Part shown: positions 17,900 through 26,778 of the stretch, piece by piece
Position numbering within the stretch: the first letter of the stretch is position 1
Layout of the letters: each line of letters begins with the position of its first letter
From: Pseudomonas sp. B33.4
GTDB lineage: Bacteria > Pseudomonadota > Gammaproteobacteria > Pseudomonadales > Pseudomonadaceae
Reading direction: 5' to 3'
DNA: 64,000 bases
Assembly: GCF_034555375.1 (NCBI RefSeq)
Contig: NZ_CP140706.1
Span: 363,001 to 427,000 of the forward strand
Translations under genes and position numbers: made by a program
The notes under the pieces: generated by a model
Databases searched by the model: none
What the model was told of the DNA's origin: nothing
Seen by the model: only the letters and a program-made list of their open reading frames with translations

Positions 17900-19260
17900 G
17901 TCGTATGCGAAATCTGGGTTGGTTGGCGTTGGGCGTGGTGATGGCGGCCGGCGCTCAGGAAAAGCCGGCAGACTTTGCCACGCAGGTGCCGCTGGCGGTC
18001 AGCGGCAACGGTCCGTGGTATCGCCTCGAATTGCCGTTGAGCGTGCAATTGCAGGCGCGCCACACTGATCTCAGTGACCTGCGCGTGTTCAACGCCGCTG
18101 GTGAACCGCAGGCCTATGCGCTGGCCCGCGAATCGGCGCAGACCCGCGACGACGGCCAGTTGCACGAGGTGAAATGGTTCCCGCTGTACAACGCCGCTGA
18201 TGCCAGCGAACGCGCGCCGAATGTGCGTGTGCAAGCGACCACCAACGGCACATTGGTTGAAGTGCAACCGTCCAGTCAGTTGGAAGCGGGTGAAGAGATT
18301 CTGCGCGGCTGGCTGTTGGACGCGAGTGCGATCAAGGCGCCGTTGCAGCAGTTGATCCTCGATTGGACCAGCGAGCGCGACGGTTTTCAGCGCTTCAGCA
18401 TCGAGGCCAGTGATGACCTGCAACATTGGCAAGCGTGGGGCGAGGGGCAGGTGGCACGGCTGACCTTTTCCGATGAGCGCATCGAGCAGCATGAGGTGAC
18501 GTTGCCGGGGCAATCGGCGCGTTATGTGCGGTTGCTGTGGGAGTCGCCGAATTCGGCGCCGATCCTGACGGCGGCACAACTGAAAAGCAGTGATCCACGC
18601 GATGTGCCGCTGCCGTTGGTCTGGTCGCAGGCATTGCCCGGCAGCAGCACCAAGACCGGGGAATACACCTGGCAGTTGCCGATGGGGTTGAACGTTGAAC
18701 GTGTGCAGGTTGAACTGAAACAGCCAAACAGTCTGGCGCCGGTGACATTGATGGGGCGACGTGAAAGCAGCCTGCCGTGGCAGGAGCTGAGCAGCGGCTT
18801 GCTCTATCGCTTGACCCAGAATAATCAGGATGTAGTGCAGAACGAATTGCAGCTCTACGGGCAGACTGTGCAGCAGTTGAAGCTGACGGTGGATGAGCGT
18901 GGCGGTGGTCTGGGCGAGCAGGCGCCAAGTCTGAAATATGCGGTGCGGGCGACGCAGGTGATTTTCCTTGCGCGTGGAGAGGGGCCGTACAGTCTGGCGC
19001 TGGGTAATCCGACTGTGAAGACGGCGAATCTGCCGTTGGCGACGCTGATTCCGGATTTCAAACCGGAGAAGCTGGCGTCACTGGGCAAGGCGTCGGTGCA
19101 GGGTGAAGCGGTGGTTACGCAGACGTCGACGGCGACGACGGCGGCGGTGGCCGAGACCAATTGGAAGAGAATTGGGTTGTGGGCAGTGTTGTTGTTGAGC
19201 GTGGTGTTTCTTGGGGCGATGGCGTTTAGTTTGTTGCGCAAGCCGCCAACCAACACCTGA
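17896..19260 (+). CDS. DUF3999 periplasmic/inner-membrane-anchored protein
   Basis: The 454-residue protein has a signal peptide (LGWLALGVVMAAGAQ), a large beta-rich periplasmic body with a discoidin-like stretch (FQRFSIEASDDLQHWQAWGEG), and a C-terminal membrane helix (LWAVLLLSVVFLGAMAFSLL) with a short basic tail. The TTG at 17896 is preferred as start because AAGGAG lies at a good distance and it overlaps the upstream stop as TTGA; the ATG at 17905 is the alternative. The family is of unknown function. Coupling to the DUF2339 gene suggests that the two proteins act together, the DUF3999 part facing the periplasm. Confidence 0.86.
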   Translation: MSRMRNLGWLALGVVMAAGAQEKPADFATQVPLAVSGNGPWYRLELPLSVQLQARHTDLSDLRVFNAAGEPQAYALARESAQTRDDGQLHEVKWFPLYNAADASERAPNVRVQATTNGTLVEVQPSSQLEAGEEILRGWLLDASAIKAPLQQLILDWTSERDGFQRFSIEASDDLQHWQAWGEGQVARLTFSDERIEQHEVTLPGQSARYVRLLWESPNSAPILTAAQLKSSDPRDVPLPLVWSQALPGSSTKTGEYTWQLPMGLNVERVQVELKQPNSLAPVTLMGRRESSLPWQELSSGLLYRLTQNNQDVVQNELQLYGQTVQQLKLTVDERGGGLGEQAPSLKYAVRATQVIFLARGEGPYSLALGNPTVKTANLPLATLIPDFKPEKLASLGKASVQGEAVVTQTSTATTAAVAETNWKRIGLWAVLLLSVVFLGAMAFSLLRKPPTNT

Positions 19261-19282
19261 GAATGGCTGGCGCTGCGCGCCA

Positions 19283-19371
19283 ATCGCTGGCAAGCCAGCT
19301 CCCACAGGTTATTTGGTGTACACAAAATAGATGAACGACCGAAGTCCTTGGGGAGCTGGCTTGCCAGCGAT
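19283..19371. repeat. REPIN, GTGGGAGCTGGCTTGCCAGCGAT type
   Basis: Inverted arms (ATCGCTGGCAAGCCAGCTCCC and GGGAGCTGGCTTGCCAGCGAT) ~45 bp apart. It occupies part of the 19261-19598 gap; the remaining ~230 bp before fbp should carry its promoter but I see no convincing boxes. Confidence 0.88.
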
Positions 19372-19598
19372 GACGGCCGATCAATCAACAAAAATCCTCA
19401 AACTGCCGCTATCACTCAACCACCATCGGTCCCGAACCGGTCTACGCTAAACCCGCTACCTGAACTCTCCACCCACATTCACGTCTCATGCAGGCAAATA
19501 CACCCCAACGCACGTTACCGGGCGTCTTCGCTCGCTACGTTTTCAGACTCCCTGTAAACTGCGCGGGTTTTTAGCCCCCCATTCCACCGGAGCCGTCC

Positions 19599-20609
19599 AT
19601 GTCCCGCGTTACCCTGAGTCGCTATTTGATTGAGCAGACCCGCAGCAACAACACTCCTGCCGATCTGCGCTTCCTGATCGAAGTGGTGGCGCGTGCCTGC
19701 AAGGAGATCAGCCACGCCGTGTCCAAAGGCGCCCTGGGTGGTGTTCTGGGCAGCATGGGCACTGAAAACGTCCAAGGCGAAGTGCAGAAGAAGCTCGACG
19801 TGATCTCCAACGAGATCCTGCTCGAAGCCAACGAATGGGGCGGTCACCTGGCCGGCATGGCGTCCGAAGAAATGGACAACGCCTACCAGATCCCGGGCAA
19901 ATACCCGAAAGGCGCGTACCTGCTGGTATTCGACCCGCTGGACGGTTCGTCGAACATCGATATCAACGCCCCGGTCGGCACGATCTTCTCGGTACTGCGT
20001 TGCCCGAATGAATACCTGAGCCAGAACGAGCCGCTGAACGAGAAAGCGTTCCTGCAGCCAGGCACTCAGCAAGTTGCTGCCGGTTACGCGATCTACGGCC
20101 CGCAGACCATGCTGGTACTGACCCTGGGTGACGGCGTCAAAGGCTTCACCCTCGACCGCGAAATGGGCAGCTTCGTGCTGACTCACGAAGACATCACCAT
20201 TCCTGAGTCGACCCAGGAATTCGCCATCAACATGTCCAACCAGCGTCACTGGGAAGCCCCGGTACAGCGCTACGTTGGCGAGCTGCTGGCCGGTGAAGAA
20301 GGTCCGCTGAAAAAGAATTACAACATGCGTTGGGTCGCGGCGATGGTTGCCGACGTACACCGCATCCTGACCCGTGGCGGTCTGTTCATGTACCCGCGCG
20401 ACAGCCGTGAGCCGTCCAAGCCAGGCAAACTGCGTCTGATGTACGAAGCCAATCCGATGTCGTTCCTCGTGGAACAAGCAGGCGGCGCGTCCACCGACGG
20501 TCACCAGCGCATTCTCGACATTCAGCCGGAAGGCCTGCACCAGCGTGTAGCGGTGTTCCTCGGCTCGAAAGAAGAAGTCGCCCGCGCTACGGCTTACCAC
20601 AAGGAATAA
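19599..20609 (+). CDS. fbp: Fructose-1,6-bisphosphatase, class 1
   Basis: Fbp hydrolyses fructose-1,6-bisphosphate to fructose-6-phosphate, the committed gluconeogenic step. The 336-residue protein carries the class 1 metal/active-site motif [22 protein letters not shown] and the later segments [28 protein letters not shown] and [18 protein letters not shown]. The ATG at 19599 follows CACCGGAGCCGTCC (GGAG at good distance). A DUF924 gene begins 3 bp after its stop, so the two are probably co-transcribed. Confidence 0.97.
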   Translation: MSRVTLSRYLIEQTRSNNTPADLRFLIEVVARACKEISHAVSKGALGGVLGSMGTENVQGEVQKKLDVISNEILLEANEWGGHLAGMASEEMDNAYQIPGKYPKGAYLLVFDPLDGSSNIDINAPVGTIFSVLRCPNEYLSQNEPLNEKAFLQPGTQQVAAGYAIYGPQTMLVLTLGDGVKGFTLDREMGSFVLTHEDITIPESTQEFAINMSNQRHWEAPVQRYVGELLAGEEGPLKKNYNMRWVAAMVADVHRILTRGGLFMYPRDSREPSKPGKLRLMYEANPMSFLVEQAGGASTDGHQRILDIQPEGLHQRVAVFLGSKEEVARATAYHKE

Positions 20610-20612
20610 ACC

Positions 20613-21215
20613 ATGACCGCGCCCTGGCAGCCGTTGCTCGATTGGTGGTTCGGACACGCCGAATCCCCGGACGAGATATCGGCTGACAAGGGCAAGTTGT
20701 GGTTCGGCAAGCGAGACAGCCAAGACCTCGAAGCGCAGACGCGTTTCGGGGTCTTTGTCGATCAGGCCCTGGCTGGCGAATTGACCGAGTGGACGCAACG
20801 TCCCGAAGGTTGGCTGGCGCTGGTGCTACTGCTCGATCAACTGCCGAGAATGATCTTTCGCGATACCCCCAAAGCATTCTCCGGTGATCTGCGCGCGCAG
20901 AAACTCGTCGCGCAAGGCATTGCGGCGGATTTCGATAGGCAGTTGAAACCGATCCAGCGGGTGTTCATTTATCTGGTGTTCGAACACTGCGAAAACCTCG
21001 CGGTGCAGAACGAGGCGGTTTCCCGATTTATCGAACTGGTGGCTGAACAGCCGGAAGCGCAGCGCGCGGTGTTTGCCGATAATCTGGATTATGCCGAGCG
21101 GCATCAGAAAGTGATCGCGCGGTTTGGCCGGTTTCCGCATCGCAATGCGGTGTTGGGACGGGAGTCTACGGCGGAGGAGTTGGTGTTTCTTTCCGAACCT
21201 GGGTCAAGGTTTTAA
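20613..21215 (+). CDS. DUF924 family protein
   Basis: A 200-residue soluble protein with the DUF924 pattern: WWFGHAESPDEI and LWFGKRDSQDLEAQTRFG near the N-terminus, then LVLLLDQLPRMIFRDTPKAFSGD, and the C-terminal YAERHQKVIARFGRFPHRN. It is predicted all-alpha, with a TPR-like fold in solved relatives as far as I recall. No enzymatic activity is known. It lies 3 bp after fbp, which points to co-expression but not to a particular job. Confidence 0.9.
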   Translation: MTAPWQPLLDWWFGHAESPDEISADKGKLWFGKRDSQDLEAQTRFGVFVDQALAGELTEWTQRPEGWLALVLLLDQLPRMIFRDTPKAFSGDLRAQKLVAQGIAADFDRQLKPIQRVFIYLVFEHCENLAVQNEAVSRFIELVAEQPEAQRAVFADNLDYAERHQKVIARFGRFPHRNAVLGRESTAEELVFLSEPGSRF

Positions 21216-21222
21216 GGGCTTA

Positions 21223-21381
21223 CCCTCACCCTAGCCCTCTCCCGGAGGGAGAGGGGACTGACCGAGGTGTCTGGGCTTGATACATCGACCTGAGATATCG
21301 AGTCGAACTCAAGTTTGAACAGCGCGAAGATCTGCTCCCTTTCCCCCTCGCCCCCCTGGGGGAGAGGGCTGGGGTGAGGGG
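21223..21381. repeat. Inverted-repeat element, family A, copy 3
   Basis: It starts CCCTCACCCTAGCCCTCTCCC and ends GGGAGAGGGCTGGGGTGAGGG, with GGGGACTGACCG on the left, GATCTGCTCCC on the right and the core CATCGACCTGAGATATCGAG. It separates the convergent DUF924 and chemoreceptor genes. Confidence 0.82.
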
Positions 21382-21396
21382 GTAAAGCCCTTGATC

Positions 21397-23289
21397 TTAA
21401 ATGCGGAAACTACCCACCAACTGCTTGAGACGCGCCGCCTGCTGCTCCAGATCCGAGCACGCGCGCAACGTCGCCTGCAAGTTCTCCACACCTTCCTGAT
21501 TCAGCGTGTTGATCTCGTTGATATCGACATTGATCGATTCAACCACAGCGGTCTGCTCTTCAGTCGCCGTAGCCACCGACTGGTTCATCCCGTCGATCTC
21601 ACCGATTCGCTGAGTCACGCTACCCAACCGCTCGCCGGCCTGGTTGGCGATGCCGACGCTGCTTTCGCTCTCACGCTGGCTCTCGGTCATGATGTTGACC
21701 GCCTGGCGTGCGCCGACTTGCAGCTCTTCGATCATCTTCTGCACCTGCTGCGCCGAATCCTGAGTGCGGTGCGCGAGGTTGCGCACTTCATCGGCAACCA
21801 CGGCAAAACCACGACCGGCTTCACCGGCACGCGCCGCTTCAATCGCGGCGTTAAGTGCGAGCAAGTTGGTCTGCTGGGAAATGCTGGTGATCACTTCAAG
21901 AATCTGACCGATGTTCACCGTGTTGCTGTTCAGGGTTTCGATGTTGCCGCACGAATCACTGATCTTCGCCGACAACTGCTGCATCGCGTGGATGGTTTTA
22001 TCGACAACCTGCTGACCGTCGACCGCGAGGCTGCGCGCGTCGCTGGAGTGCTGCGAGGCGAGGGCGGCGTTCTGGGCGATTTCCTGCGCGGCGGCGCCGA
22101 GCTGGTTGATCGCCGCGGCAACGCTGTTGGTGCGGGTGGCTTGCTGGTCGGAGTTGTACATCGACGAGTTCGACGCCGCGACCACGCGCAGGGCGACTTC
22201 GTTGACCTGGCCGGTGGCCGAGGACACTTCGCGGATCGAGGTGTGAATGCGCTCGACGAAACGGTTGAACGAAGTACCCAGTGCGCCGAACTCGTCGTTG
22301 CCATGAATCACCAGACGTTTGGTCAAGTCGCCCTCACCTTCGGCGATGTCGTGCATGGCGCGGCCCATGGTCAGCAGCGGCTGCATCAACACACGGATCA
22401 GCATGCCGAGCAGGGCGATGATGATCACCACGGCAATGACCATGGCGATCAGCGCCGAGGTCCGGAATTCGCTGAGCATCGCGAACGCGGTGTCTTTATC
22501 CAGCACCAGCGCCACGTACCAGTCCGCCGACGGCACGCCGTTGACGCGGGTGAAGGAGATCAACTGCGTCTTGCCGTCGAACTCGACTTCTTTCAGGCCC
22601 GGACTGACTTTCGGCGCGCCATTCGGGTAGGCCTCGGCGAGGGTCTTGAGCACCAGTTTGCTGTCCGGGTGAATCAGTATCTTGCCATCGGCACTGACGA
22701 TGAACGCATGGCCGTGGCCGCCGAAGTTCAGCGAGTTGATGATCGCGCTGACGCTGGTCAGATCGATGTCGGCACCGGCAACGCCGAGCATCTGGCCCTG
22801 GCGCTGAACAGGTGTTGCGACAGTGATCACCAGTTTGCCCGAGGACGCGGCGATGTACGGTTCGGTGACGATGGTCTGTTGCGCGCTGTTGGCCGCTTTG
22901 TACCAGCCGCGTGCGCGTGGATCGTAGTCCGGCGCGCGGTTGCCGGCCGGTACCGAGAACATCACGCCGTCAGCCCCGCCGAAATAGCTGAGCTGGAAAT
23001 TTCCGGTGTAAGCGGGCAGGTCGATGATGCGTTTCAGGCTGGCGGGAGCGTTACCGTCGACAGCCACTTGCTGCGACAGCGATTGCAGCAATTGAATGCG
23101 GCTTTCCAGCCAAGTCTGGATGTTGCTGGTGGTCAGACTGCCCAGCTCCTGCATCGAGGCTTCGGTGCTGCTGCTCAAGGCTTCGCGCTGTCGATAATCG
23201 TTGAAGAAAATGAAACAGGCGAACGCAACGGCCACCACGAGGGCGGCAGCCAACAAGATCTTGTGGCTGAATTTCATGTTTCTGGTCAT
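21397..23289 (-). CDS. Methyl-accepting chemotaxis protein with dCache amino-acid-type sensor
   Basis: The 630-residue chemoreceptor has an N-terminal membrane helix ([19 protein letters not shown]), a ~240-residue periplasmic dCache domain, a second helix ([18 protein letters not shown]), a HAMP domain and a cytoplasmic signalling hairpin with [20 protein letters not shown]. In the distal pocket Y122, R127, W129, Y130 and D174 fall exactly where PctA-type receptors have the amino-acid-binding set (Y-x4-R-x-W-Y and a later D), so amino acids are the likely ligands. Many relatives have an aspartate in the PYxD segment where this one has PYIAASSGK. No CheR-docking pentapeptide is at the C-terminus. 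I chose ATG 23289; ATG 23277 is an alternative. Confidence 0.92.
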   Translation of the reverse strand: MTRNMKFSHKILLAAALVVAVAFACFIFFNDYRQREALSSSTEASMQELGSLTTSNIQTWLESRIQLLQSLSQQVAVDGNAPASLKRIIDLPAYTGNFQLSYFGGADGVMFSVPAGNRAPDYDPRARGWYKAANSAQQTIVTEPYIAASSGKLVITVATPVQRQGQMLGVAGADIDLTSVSAIINSLNFGGHGHAFIVSADGKILIHPDSKLVLKTLAEAYPNGAPKVSPGLKEVEFDGKTQLISFTRVNGVPSADWYVALVLDKDTAFAMLSEFRTSALIAMVIAVVIIIALLGMLIRVLMQPLLTMGRAMHDIAEGEGDLTKRLVIHGNDEFGALGTSFNRFVERIHTSIREVSSATGQVNEVALRVVAASNSSMYNSDQQATRTNSVAAAINQLGAAAQEIAQNAALASQHSSDARSLAVDGQQVVDKTIHAMQQLSAKISDSCGNIETLNSNTVNIGQILEVITSISQQTNLLALNAAIEAARAGEAGRGFAVVADEVRNLAHRTQDSAQQVQKMIEELQVGARQAVNIMTESQRESESSVGIANQAGERLGSVTQRIGEIDGMNQSVATATEEQTAVVESINVDINEINTLNQEGVENLQATLRACSDLEQQAARLKQLVGSFRI

Positions 23290-23445
23290 CGAATGAACTA
23301 CCGCGAAGGGGCTGGTCAAGAAAGGGCGGCAATTTGCCACACTCGGGGGCTTTGCGCTGCTCTTATTTCGACCGCGGCGCGCCAAAGATTAGGCGTCTTT
23401 GGCGAAAGGCGACGAAATGCTCAATAGCCCTACAAAGTGTCTGAT

Positions 23446-23453
23446 TTATCGGC
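23446..23453 (-). promoter_or_regulatory. Possible FliA (sigma-28) -10 element for the dCache receptor
   Basis: The minus strand reads GCCGATAA, a perfect sigma-28 -10 box 157 bp upstream of the receptor start. The expected -35 (TAAAGTTT-like) is not recognisable, so support is partial. Confidence 0.35.
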
Positions 23454-23571
23454 AAATGCCAGACGGGCGGGCTAATAAATAGCCCTTGCCCCACGGAACC
23501 AGATGGGGGTTTTCTCTTCTAAGCTTCTGGTTGGCACCATGCCATCCCCCCCTCGTTCCAGGAGTTACACC

Positions 23572-23826
23572 ATGTCGCTGCGATCTCTCGCCCTTCTGAC
23601 GTTTTGCGTGCTGTTGGCCGCATGCAGCAAGGTCAATCAGGAAAACTACTCGAAGCTCTCGGCCGGCATGGCCAAGGCCGAAGTCGAGACTCTGCTCGGC
23701 AAGCCCACCGATTGCTCGGGCGCGCTCGGCATGTCCAGTTGCACCTGGGGCGACAAGAACAGCTTTATCAGCGTGCAGTACGCCGGTGACAAAGTGCTGA
23801 TGTTTTCCGGCCAAGGCCTGAAGTAA
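23572..23826 (+). CDS. Small DUF3862/BamE-like lipoprotein
   Basis: An 84-residue putative lipoprotein: a signal sequence ending in the lipobox LLAAC (the Cys at about position 18), then a compact domain VNQENYSKLSAGMAKAEVETLLGKP that matches the BamE/SmpA-like DUF3862 family, with a Cys pair (DCSGALGMSSCTWGD) that could form a disulfide. I chose ATG 23572 because it places the lipobox correctly and follows GGAG; the frame is open further upstream. Serine after the lipobox cysteine predicts outer-membrane sorting. Its role is unknown. It is transcribed with, and 30 bp ahead of, the lipocalin gene. Confidence 0.82.
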   Translation: MSLRSLALLTFCVLLAACSKVNQENYSKLSAGMAKAEVETLLGKPTDCSGALGMSSCTWGDKNSFISVQYAGDKVLMFSGQGLK

Positions 23827-23856
23827 ACCGGGGCTTCGCGCCCACGGAGAAGAAAA

Positions 23857-24426
23857 ATGAAGCGGTTATTGCTGATCCTTTTTGCCGGCCTGGTACTGGC
23901 CGGCTGCGCCACTTCCGGCGTCGACCCATTGGCGCCGAAAACGGCCAACAGCGTCAATCTCAAGCGCTATCAGGGCACCTGGTATGAACTGGCGCGTTTG
24001 CCGATGTACTTCCAGCGCAATTGCGCGCAATCCGAAGCCCATTACACCCTCAAGCCTGACGGCAATATCGCGGTGCTCAATCGCTGCCTGACTCCGCAAT
24101 GGCAGTGGGAAGAGGTCAAGGGCACTGCTTATCCACAGGTGCCGGGCAAGACCGACAAGCTTTGGGTCGAATTCGATACCTGGTTTTCACGCCTGATTCC
24201 GGGTGTGGCGAAAGGCGAATACTGGGTGTTGTACGTCAGCGATGACTACAAGACCGCTATCGTCGGCGACTCGAGTCGCAAGTACATGTGGCTGCTGTCA
24301 CGCACGCCGACTGTCAATGGCGTAGTGCGTGAAGAGCTGCTGAGCAAGGCGCGTCAGCAGGGTTATGACACCACGCGACTGATCTGGCGTGCGACAGATC
24401 GGCAGATGGCCAAGACTTCGAATTAA
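23857..24426 (+). CDS. blc: Bacterial lipocalin (Blc-type lipoprotein)
   Basis: A 189-residue outer-membrane lipoprotein with lipobox LAGC (MKRLLLILFAGLVLAGCATSG). The lipocalin signature follows: YQGTWYELARLPMYFQRNC (the GxW motif of strand A), then TAIVGDSSRKYMWLLSRTP, the second conserved lipocalin block. Blc homologues bind lysophospholipids or fatty acids and are thought to help membrane maintenance under stress. It has a GGAGAAGAAAA ribosome site and follows the small lipoprotein gene, probably in the same transcript. A REPIN with a terminal T run follows. Confidence 0.93.
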   Translation: MKRLLLILFAGLVLAGCATSGVDPLAPKTANSVNLKRYQGTWYELARLPMYFQRNCAQSEAHYTLKPDGNIAVLNRCLTPQWQWEEVKGTAYPQVPGKTDKLWVEFDTWFSRLIPGVAKGEYWVLYVSDDYKTAIVGDSSRKYMWLLSRTPTVNGVVREELLSKARQQGYDTTRLIWRATDRQMAKTSN

Positions 24427-24441
24427 GCATCGCCACCCATC

Positions 24442-24540
24442 AAAATGTGGGAGCGAGCCTGCTCGCGAAGAGGGCGTGTCAGTTAACGAAATGTTGACTG
24501 ATACACCGCTTTCGCGAGCAGGCTCGCTCCCACATTTTTT
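24442..24540. repeat. REPIN, GTGGGAGCGAGCCTGCTCGCGAA type; likely bidirectional terminator
   Basis: Near-perfect inverted arms with AAAATGTGGGAGCGAG at the left and CTCGCTCCCACATTTTTT at the right. The A/T flanks and the position between convergent blc and hutF suggest that it stops transcription from both sides. Confidence 0.85.
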
Positions 24541-24548
24541 GTTTTGTG

Positions 24549-25913
24549 TCAGCCTAAAAGGTCACGCAGGACCTGGGTGAAGGCGCGTGCACTGTCCTCT
24601 TCCCCGGCATGCCGGCCATCGCGCACAACCCATTGGCCATTGACCAGCACATCACGCACCTGCCGATCGCCACCGGCAAACAACCAGCGATTCAAAATCC
24701 CGTCACCCGTGGCCGTCGCCAGATACGGATCGCTGCCATCGAGCACAATCCAGTCCGCACGCTTGCCGACTTCCAGCGCCCCGATCGGCTGCCCCAACGC
24801 CTGCGCACCGCCATCCAGCGCCGCGTCATACAAAGTGCGCCCAACCATCGGCTGATCCGCGCCATACAAACGATTACGCCGCTGATCACGCAGACGCTGG
24901 CCGTATTCCAGCCAGCGCAATTCCTCCACCACGCTGAGCGACACATGGCTGTCGGAACCAATGCCCATGCGTCCACCCTGCGCGAGGAAATCCACCGCCG
25001 GGAAAATCCCGTCGCCCAGATTTGCTTCGGTGGTCAGACACAGGCCGGCAATGGCGCGACTCTTGGCCATCAGCGTGACTTCTTCCGGATTGGCGTGGGT
25101 CGCGTGCACCAGGCACCAGCGCTGATCGACTTCGGCATTTTCATACAGCCATTGCAGCGGACGCCGACCGCTCCAGCTCAGGCAGTCGTCGACTTCCTTC
25201 TGCTGTTCGGCGATGTGGATGTGCACCGGGCATTGCTTGTCGCTGGCGGCCAGTACTTCGCTGATCTGCTGCGGCGTTACCGCGCGCAACGAGTGGAAGC
25301 ACAGGCCCAGCGATTGCGCCTTTTGCTGCGCCAACATTGGCTGCAGGCGCGCTTGCAGATTCAGGTAATTTTCGCTGCTGTTGATAAAGCGGCGCTGGCC
25401 GTCATTCGGCGTCTGGCCGCCAAAACCGGAGTGGCTGTAGAGTACTGGCAGCAGGGTCAGGCCGATGCCGCTTTCGCTCGCGGCCTGACTGATGCGCAAG
25501 GCCAACTCAGCCGGATCCGCATAAGGCTGGCCATTGCTGTCGTGGTGCACGTAATGAAATTCGGCGACCGAGGTGTAACCGGCCTTGAGCATTTCGATGT
25601 ACAGCTGTCGGGCGATGACGCCGAGCTGATCGGGGCTGATTTTTCCGACGAGCCGATACATCAGATCGCGCCACGTCCAGAAACTGTCATTCGGATTACC
25701 GGCCACTTCGGCCAGTCCCGCCATCGCTCGCTGGAAGGCATGGGAGTGCAGATTCGGCATGCCCGGCAGCAGCGGGCCGCTCAGCCGTTCGGCGCCATCT
25801 GCGGTGCTATCGGCCTGGATTTGGGTCAGCAGGCCCTCGGCGCTGACCTCAAGACGTACATTGTTGGCCCATCCGTTAGGCAGCAGCGCGCGTTCGGCAA
25901 AGAAGGCGGACAT
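24549..25913 (-). CDS. hutF: Formimidoylglutamate deiminase
   Basis: HutF converts N-formimidoyl-glutamate to N-formyl-glutamate plus ammonia, the fourth step of the five-step histidine route used by pseudomonads. The 454-residue amidohydrolase shows metal ligands HSH in LLPGMPNLHSHAFQRAM, then HIAEQQKEVDDC, VHATHANPEE and GSDSHVSLSVVEELRWLE, the order expected for the family. It is divergent from hutC, with a HutC operator in the gap, so HutC is expected to repress it. It is transcribed as a single gene ending at the REPIN next to blc. Confidence 0.96.
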   Translation of the reverse strand: MSAFFAERALLPNGWANNVRLEVSAEGLLTQIQADSTADGAERLSGPLLPGMPNLHSHAFQRAMAGLAEVAGNPNDSFWTWRDLMYRLVGKISPDQLGVIARQLYIEMLKAGYTSVAEFHYVHHDSNGQPYADPAELALRISQAASESGIGLTLLPVLYSHSGFGGQTPNDGQRRFINSSENYLNLQARLQPMLAQQKAQSLGLCFHSLRAVTPQQISEVLAASDKQCPVHIHIAEQQKEVDDCLSWSGRRPLQWLYENAEVDQRWCLVHATHANPEEVTLMAKSRAIAGLCLTTEANLGDGIFPAVDFLAQGGRMGIGSDSHVSLSVVEELRWLEYGQRLRDQRRNRLYGADQPMVGRTLYDAALDGGAQALGQPIGALEVGKRADWIVLDGSDPYLATATGDGILNRWLFAGGDRQVRDVLVNGQWVVRDGRHAGEEDSARAFTQVLRDLLG

Positions 25914-25939
25914 GGTTCAGCACCCCATCGTGTGTTATT

Positions 25940-25955
25940 TGTATATACATATACA
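25940..25955. promoter_or_regulatory. HutC operator between hutF and hutC
   Basis: The sequence TGTATATACATATACA contains TGTA-TA-TACA, the palindromic core of HutC sites, extended by a second TATACA. It sits 27 bp before the hutF start and 65 bp before hutC, where it can control both. Confidence 0.7.
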
Positions 25956-26019
25956 GACGTTTGCCTGCCCGGTAAACTCCGGCAAGCTAGCCACTTTCAC
26001 CAATGAACAGGGATCAACC

Positions 26020-26769
26020 GTGCCGACTCCGCCTCCAGTCTCCCCGTTGGCCGCGAACATGGGCGACAGTCCGGCGCCCTTGTACGCCCGCGTCAAACAG
26101 ATGATCACCCAGCAGATCGACAGCGGAAACTGGCCGCCGCACTACCGCGTGCCGTCCGAGAGCGAGCTGGTCAATCAACTGGGTTTCAGTCGCATGACCA
26201 TCAACCGCGCGCTGCGCGAGATGACTGCCGATGGCCTGTTGGTGCGCATGCAAGGCGTTGGCACTTTCGTCGCCGAACCGAAGAGCCAGTCCGCGCTGTT
26301 CGAAGTGCACAACATCGCCGACGAAATTGCCTCCCGTGGCCATCGCCACACCTGCCAGGTGATCACCCTCGAAGAAGAGGCCGCCGGTTCTGAGCGCGCA
26401 CTGGCGCTGGACATGCGTGAAGGGCAGAAGGTCTTTCACTCGCTGATCGTGCATTACGAAAACGATATTCCGGTGCAAATCGAAGACCGTTTCGTCAACG
26501 CGCTGGTTGCCCCGGAATACCTCAAGCAGGATTTCACCCTGCAAACGCCTTACGCCTATCTCAATCAGGTCGCGCCGCTGACCGAGGGCGAACACGTGGT
26601 TGAAGCGATCCTTGCTGAGTCTTCCGAGTGCAAATTGCTGCAGATTGAAAAGGGCGAGCCGTGCTTGTTGATTCGTCGCCGCACGTGGTCGGGGCGTCAG
26701 CCGGTGACCGCTGCACGTTTGATTCACCCGGGTTCTCGTCATCGTCTGGAAGGTCGGTTTCATAAATAG
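26020..26769 (+). CDS. hutC: Histidine utilisation repressor HutC (GntR family)
   Basis: HutC represses the hut promoters and is released by urocanate. The 249-residue protein has an N-terminal GntR winged helix (RVPSESELVNQLGFSRMTINRALREM, then GLLVRMQGVGTFVAEP) and a C-terminal UTRA effector domain (PVQIEDRFVN, LQTPYAYLNQVAPLTEGEHV, RRRTWSGRQPVTAARLIHPG). I chose the GTG at 26020 (PTPPPVSPLAANMG), which follows AGGGA and matches the usual HutC N-terminus; the frame is open further upstream but would run into the operator. hutD begins 9 bp after its stop. Confidence 0.94.
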   Translation: MPTPPPVSPLAANMGDSPAPLYARVKQMITQQIDSGNWPPHYRVPSESELVNQLGFSRMTINRALREMTADGLLVRMQGVGTFVAEPKSQSALFEVHNIADEIASRGHRHTCQVITLEEEAAGSERALALDMREGQKVFHSLIVHYENDIPVQIEDRFVNALVAPEYLKQDFTLQTPYAYLNQVAPLTEGEHVVEAILAESSECKLLQIEKGEPCLLIRRRTWSGRQPVTAARLIHPGSRHRLEGRFHK

Positions 26770-26778
26770 AGAGCATAA

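Noticed and set aside
21391..23427. Long open frame antisense to the dCache chemoreceptor
   Set aside because: Same GC-skew artefact; composition is abnormal (Gly/Arg/Val/His-rich) and the real chemoreceptor motifs are on the minus strand.
23469..23485. GGGCTA-ATAAA-TAGCCC hairpin as a terminator
   Set aside because: It lies in a divergent promoter region, has a 6-bp stem and no T run; probably chance.
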